NCBI RefSeq assembly: GCF_000745475.1
Contig: NZ_JQJJ01000008.1
Coordinates: 951,384 to 1,015,383 of the forward strand
Direction of reading: 5' to 3'
DNA: 64,000 bases
Origin: Allobosea sp. UNC402CLCol
Lineage (GTDB): Bacteria > Pseudomonadota > Alphaproteobacteria > Rhizobiales > Beijerinckiaceae
Each line of letters begins with the position of its first letter. Position 1 is the first letter of the stretch. The position numbers were made by a program, and so were the translations under genes. Positions 61,560 through 64,000 of the stretch are shown here, piece by piece. Below the pieces are notes generated by a model. It was given only the letters and a program-made list of their open reading frames with translations. It did not search any database and had not been told where the DNA came from.

Positions 61560-63190
61560 GACGCCTTCCCCTTCAGGAAGTCTAGCTCGCCGCGCTTTTC
61601 CAGCTCGTCCTTGACGAGGCGCTTCGGCACCTTGCCATAGCCCGATTTCGGCAGGGCCTCCCAGAACAGGAAACGCTTCGGCATCTTGTAGCGGGCGATC
61701 TTGGGCGACAGGAAATCCGCGATCTCGGCTTCGGTCGCGTGCTGGCCGGGCCGGTTGACGCAGACCGCAATGCCGATCTCGCCCCAGACCGGGTCGGGCA
61801 CGCCGAGCACGGCGACTTCGGCGATCGCCGGATGGGTCAGGATCTTCTCCTCGATCTCGCGCGGATAGATGTTCGAGCCACCGGAGATGTACATGTCCGA
61901 GGCCCGGCCGGTGATGTAGACGAAGCCCTCAGCGTCCATATGGCCAAGGTCGCCGGTGCGGAACCAGCCGTTACGGAACGACTTCGCATTGGCGTCCGGG
62001 TTATCGTAATAGCCGGCGAAGACGGCCGGCCCGATCACGCAGATCTCGCCCTGCACGCCGGGCTCGACCTCCCGGCCCGCTTCGTCCTGGATCTGCACCT
62101 GCATGCCCGTGCGCTCGAAGCCGCAGGTACCGACGCGGGCATTCGGCCCGTCCTCGGCCTCGTGCAGGGCCGGCGGCAGAACGGTGATGTTGCCGGTGAC
62201 CTCGCCCAGCCCGAAATACTGCACGATCACCTTGCCGAGCTTCTTCAGTGCCGCCTTCTGGTCCTCGCGATACATCGGCGCGCCCGCATAGATGATGTAG
62301 CGCAGGCTCGAATGATCGTGCTGGTCGGCGGCGGGGTGCTCGACCAGCATCTTCAGGATCGTCGGCACGGTGAAGATGTTGCTGATGCGATGCTTGGCGA
62401 TCAGCCGATAGGCCTCGTCGATATCGAAGCGCTCGGTCGGCAGCAGGATCGAGGTCGCGCCGCGCGCCGAGATCATGAGCTGGTGCACGCCGGCGCCATG
62501 CGAAAGCGGCGCCACCACCAGCGACGCGTCTTTTTCGGTCGAGCCCGGCACGAGGTCGCAGAGATGGTTGGTGATCACGAAGCCCATCTGGCCATGGGTC
62601 AGCACGGCGGCCTTGGAGCGCCCGGTCGTGCCGGAGGTGAAGAAGAACCAGCAGGGATCGTCATGCTCGACCGCAGCATTTTCGACCCTCTCGCCGCGAT
62701 GACGCGCGATGACGGCGCCGACCTCGTCCTCGCCGAACGCGCCCCCGCCGATTCGCCAGGTGAATTCCGGCGCCGGGCTCGCAGCCGCGACCGCCGCGGC
62801 ATGCTCAGGGAAATCGCCATGGCAGAGGAAGCCCTTGGCGCCGGAGGCCGTGGCGAGATAGGCGACCTCGTCCGGCAGCAGGCGGAAATTCGTGGGCACC
62901 CAGACGGCGCCGAGCCGGAAGGTCGCGAACATCGAGACGAACATCGCGTCGCAATTCTTGGAATGGACGAGCAGGCGGTCGCCCTTGCCGATGCCGCGCG
63001 CCTTCAAACCCGCGGAAAGCGCCGAGACCTGCGCATCGATCTCGGCCCAGTCGAGCGTCTTGTCGCCCCAGATGAAAGCGGGATGCGCGGCCAAGCGCCG
63101 CGCATTTTGCGTCGCGATATGGGCGAGGTTCATCACGCGCCGGGTCATCGGCACGACGCCCCCGGTCGGGGCGGCTGTTGCAGAGCTCAT
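61556..63190 (-). CDS. AMP-forming acyl-CoA synthetase in IclR operon
   Basis: The 544-residue ligase has the P-loop WFFFTSGTTGRSKAAVLTHGQ, the QYFGLGEVTGNITVLPP motif, hinge DMYISGGSNIYPREIEEKIL and lysine in PKSGYGKVPKRLVKDELE. The substrate is unknown, possibly an aromatic or branched acid given the IclR regulator. The ATG at 63190 is preferred because the frame upstream overlaps the IclR gene. It lies between iclR and the PPC gene with four-base overlaps on both sides. Confidence 0.9.
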   Translation of the reverse strand: MSSATAAPTGGVVPMTRRVMNLAHIATQNARRLAAHPAFIWGDKTLDWAEIDAQVSALSAGLKARGIGKGDRLLVHSKNCDAMFVSMFATFRLGAVWVPTNFRLLPDEVAYLATASGAKGFLCHGDFPEHAAAVAAASPAPEFTWRIGGGAFGEDEVGAVIARHRGERVENAAVEHDDPCWFFFTSGTTGRSKAAVLTHGQMGFVITNHLCDLVPGSTEKDASLVVAPLSHGAGVHQLMISARGATSILLPTERFDIDEAYRLIAKHRISNIFTVPTILKMLVEHPAADQHDHSSLRYIIYAGAPMYREDQKAALKKLGKVIVQYFGLGEVTGNITVLPPALHEAEDGPNARVGTCGFERTGMQVQIQDEAGREVEPGVQGEICVIGPAVFAGYYDNPDANAKSFRNGWFRTGDLGHMDAEGFVYITGRASDMYISGGSNIYPREIEEKILTHPAIAEVAVLGVPDPVWGEIGIAVCVNRPGQHATEAEIADFLSPKIARYKMPKRFLFWEALPKSGYGKVPKRLVKDELEKRGELDFLKGKAS

Positions 63191-64000
63191 CTTGCGGCTC
63201 TCCCTGTCTCGATGGATCGCGGCACAGCGGCCGCCATGGGCCTGCCGGCCCGTTTGGATACGAACATCTCGGCCAGGAGCGCTTCCATGCGCTCGGCCTC
63301 GCGCGCCAGCGGCACGGCAAGCTCCGCCTGTCGGCTTGGCGCCATCCGGCTGTCGATCGCGGCGATGGACAAAGCGCCCGCGACCCGCCCGTCCGGATAG
63401 CGGAAGGCCCGCCCGATGCCCCATGAACTGGCGACGAGCCGGCCGGGATTGAGCGAGAAGCCGCGCGCGCGCGTCTCGGCGATATCGACCCGCAAGGCAT
63501 CCGGCGCGAAGCCCGGATAGCGCGCCAGCAGCACGGCTTCGTTCGCCGCGATCACCCGGTCCACATCATCGTCGGGCAGGGCCGCCAGCATCGCGAGCGA
63601 ACCGGCGCCGACCCCGAGCGGATGCTGGTCGCCCGCCTGCAAGGCGTGGGTCCGCACCGGGTACGTCCCCTCCTCGCGATGCAGGCAGATCGCGTAATTC
63701 TCGCGCCGGACGGTCAGGAAGCTCGTATCCTGCGTTTCCGCCGACAACCGGCGCAGGCCGTCCATCGCGATTTCGAGCAGGCCGTGGCGCCGCGCCGCCA
63801 GCACGCCGAGCACGAAGGCCTCCTCGCCCAGGCAATAGCGCCGCGTCTGCGGCTCCTGCTCGACCAGGCCCGCGCGCATCAAGGCCAGCAGCAGGCGCCG
63901 CGTCGTCGGCTTGTTGAGCCCGCTGCCTGAAACGATCTCGCCTAGCGGCAGGCCTTCGGCCGGCTCCCGCCCGATCAGCGAGAGCAGCCCGAGCGCCCGG
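63187..64000 (-). CDS. IclR-family transcriptional regulator, truncated by window edge
   Basis: At least 270 codons lie in the window; the 5' end of this reverse gene is beyond 64000. Reading upstream from 63882 the frame stays open and shows the IclR winged helix pattern (RALGLLSLIGREPAEGLPLGEIVSGSGLNKPTTRRLLLAL). The ligand-binding domain follows with RRYCLGEEAFVLGVLAARR and AIDSRMAPSRQAEL. IclR proteins usually repress or activate neighbouring catabolic genes, here the ligase whose start overlaps its stop. Confidence 0.93.
   Translation of the reverse strand, partial: RALGLLSLIGREPAEGLPLGEIVSGSGLNKPTTRRLLLALMRAGLVEQEPQTRRYCLGEEAFVLGVLAARRHGLLEIAMDGLRRLSAETQDTSFLTVRRENYAICLHREEGTYPVRTHALQAGDQHPLGVGAGSLAMLAALPDDDVDRVIAANEAVLLARYPGFAPDALRVDIAETRARGFSLNPGRLVASSWGIGRAFRYPDGRVAGALSIAAIDSRMAPSRQAELAVPLAREAERMEALLAEMFVSKRAGRPMAAAVPRSIETGRAAR

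Overview
The window is a dense, high-G+C chromosomal stretch from an alphaproteobacterium. The gene set (split proton-translocating transhydrogenase PntAA/PntAB/PntB next to an aa3-type oxidase subunit IV, RcdA/DUF1465, TrcR/DUF1013, DUF1192, DUF4164 beside ZapA, DUF2852, DUF465, tkt-gap-pgk-fba) fits Hyphomicrobiales, and a Bosea-like genome is my best guess. The genus is an inference from gene content and style. No rRNA, tRNA, CRISPR array, prophage or intact insertion sequence was seen.

Layout. 0.2-3.5 kb: the Holliday-junction genes ruvC, ruvA and ruvB, with a GNAT acetyltransferase gene wedged between ruvA and ruvB and a secreted DUF3828-like protein after ruvB. 3.6-8.1 kb: a basic hypothetical protein, ybgC, a TetR regulator, DUF2852, an AEC-type carrier and a divergent LysR regulator. 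8.4-13.9 kb: tolQ-tolR-tolA-tolB, then a reversed class II aldolase gene that separates tolB from pal. 14.1-21.2 kb: zapA and DUF4164 (reverse), then transketolase, GAPDH, a membrane coiled-coil protein, phosphoglycerate kinase and class II FBP aldolase. 21.5-28.3 kb: a benE-thiE-like-Sel1 overlapping operon, suhB, a MotA/MotB-like proton-channel pair, and a low-G+C orphan gene.

28.3-33.9 kb: an MsbA-like ABC exporter, rpmE, then a cell-cycle neighbourhood: rcdA, an intergenic candidate small RNA behind a perfect CtrA box with two GANTC methylation sites, DUF1192, a quinone oxidoreductase and trcR. 34-41.4 kb: a membrane chemoreceptor coupled to a small membrane protein, propionyl-CoA synthetase, TauE/SafE, a Pr6Pr-like membrane protein and an acyl-CoA ligase. 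41.4-46.2 kb: YidB-like and GlsB-like stress proteins, two DUF465 genes, purE-purK, rpsU and a TPR lipoprotein. 46.3-50.6 kb: an alpha/beta hydrolase and the pnt operon. 50.9-55.8 kb: a small Gly/Asp-rich protein, an ABC1-family kinase-like protein and a large autotransporter. 55.9-58.7 kb: an AbrB-type antitoxin and Doc toxin translationally coupled to a BKACE enzyme and followed by pepT. 58.9-64 kb: another acyl-CoA synthetase, then a reverse IclR-ligase-PPC operon cut by the right edge.

Many neighbouring genes share four-base ATGA/GTGA stop-start overlaps, so translational coupling is the rule here. The most interesting signal is the predicted ~93-nt small RNA at 31475-31567, because CtrA and CcrM/GcrA control signals, a 5' hairpin, anti-Shine-Dalgarno motifs and a strong terminator line up at mutually consistent spacings beside two cell-cycle genes. 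Dispersed repeats, including two 94-bp copies of a MITE-like element in opposite orientation, mark several intergenic gaps.
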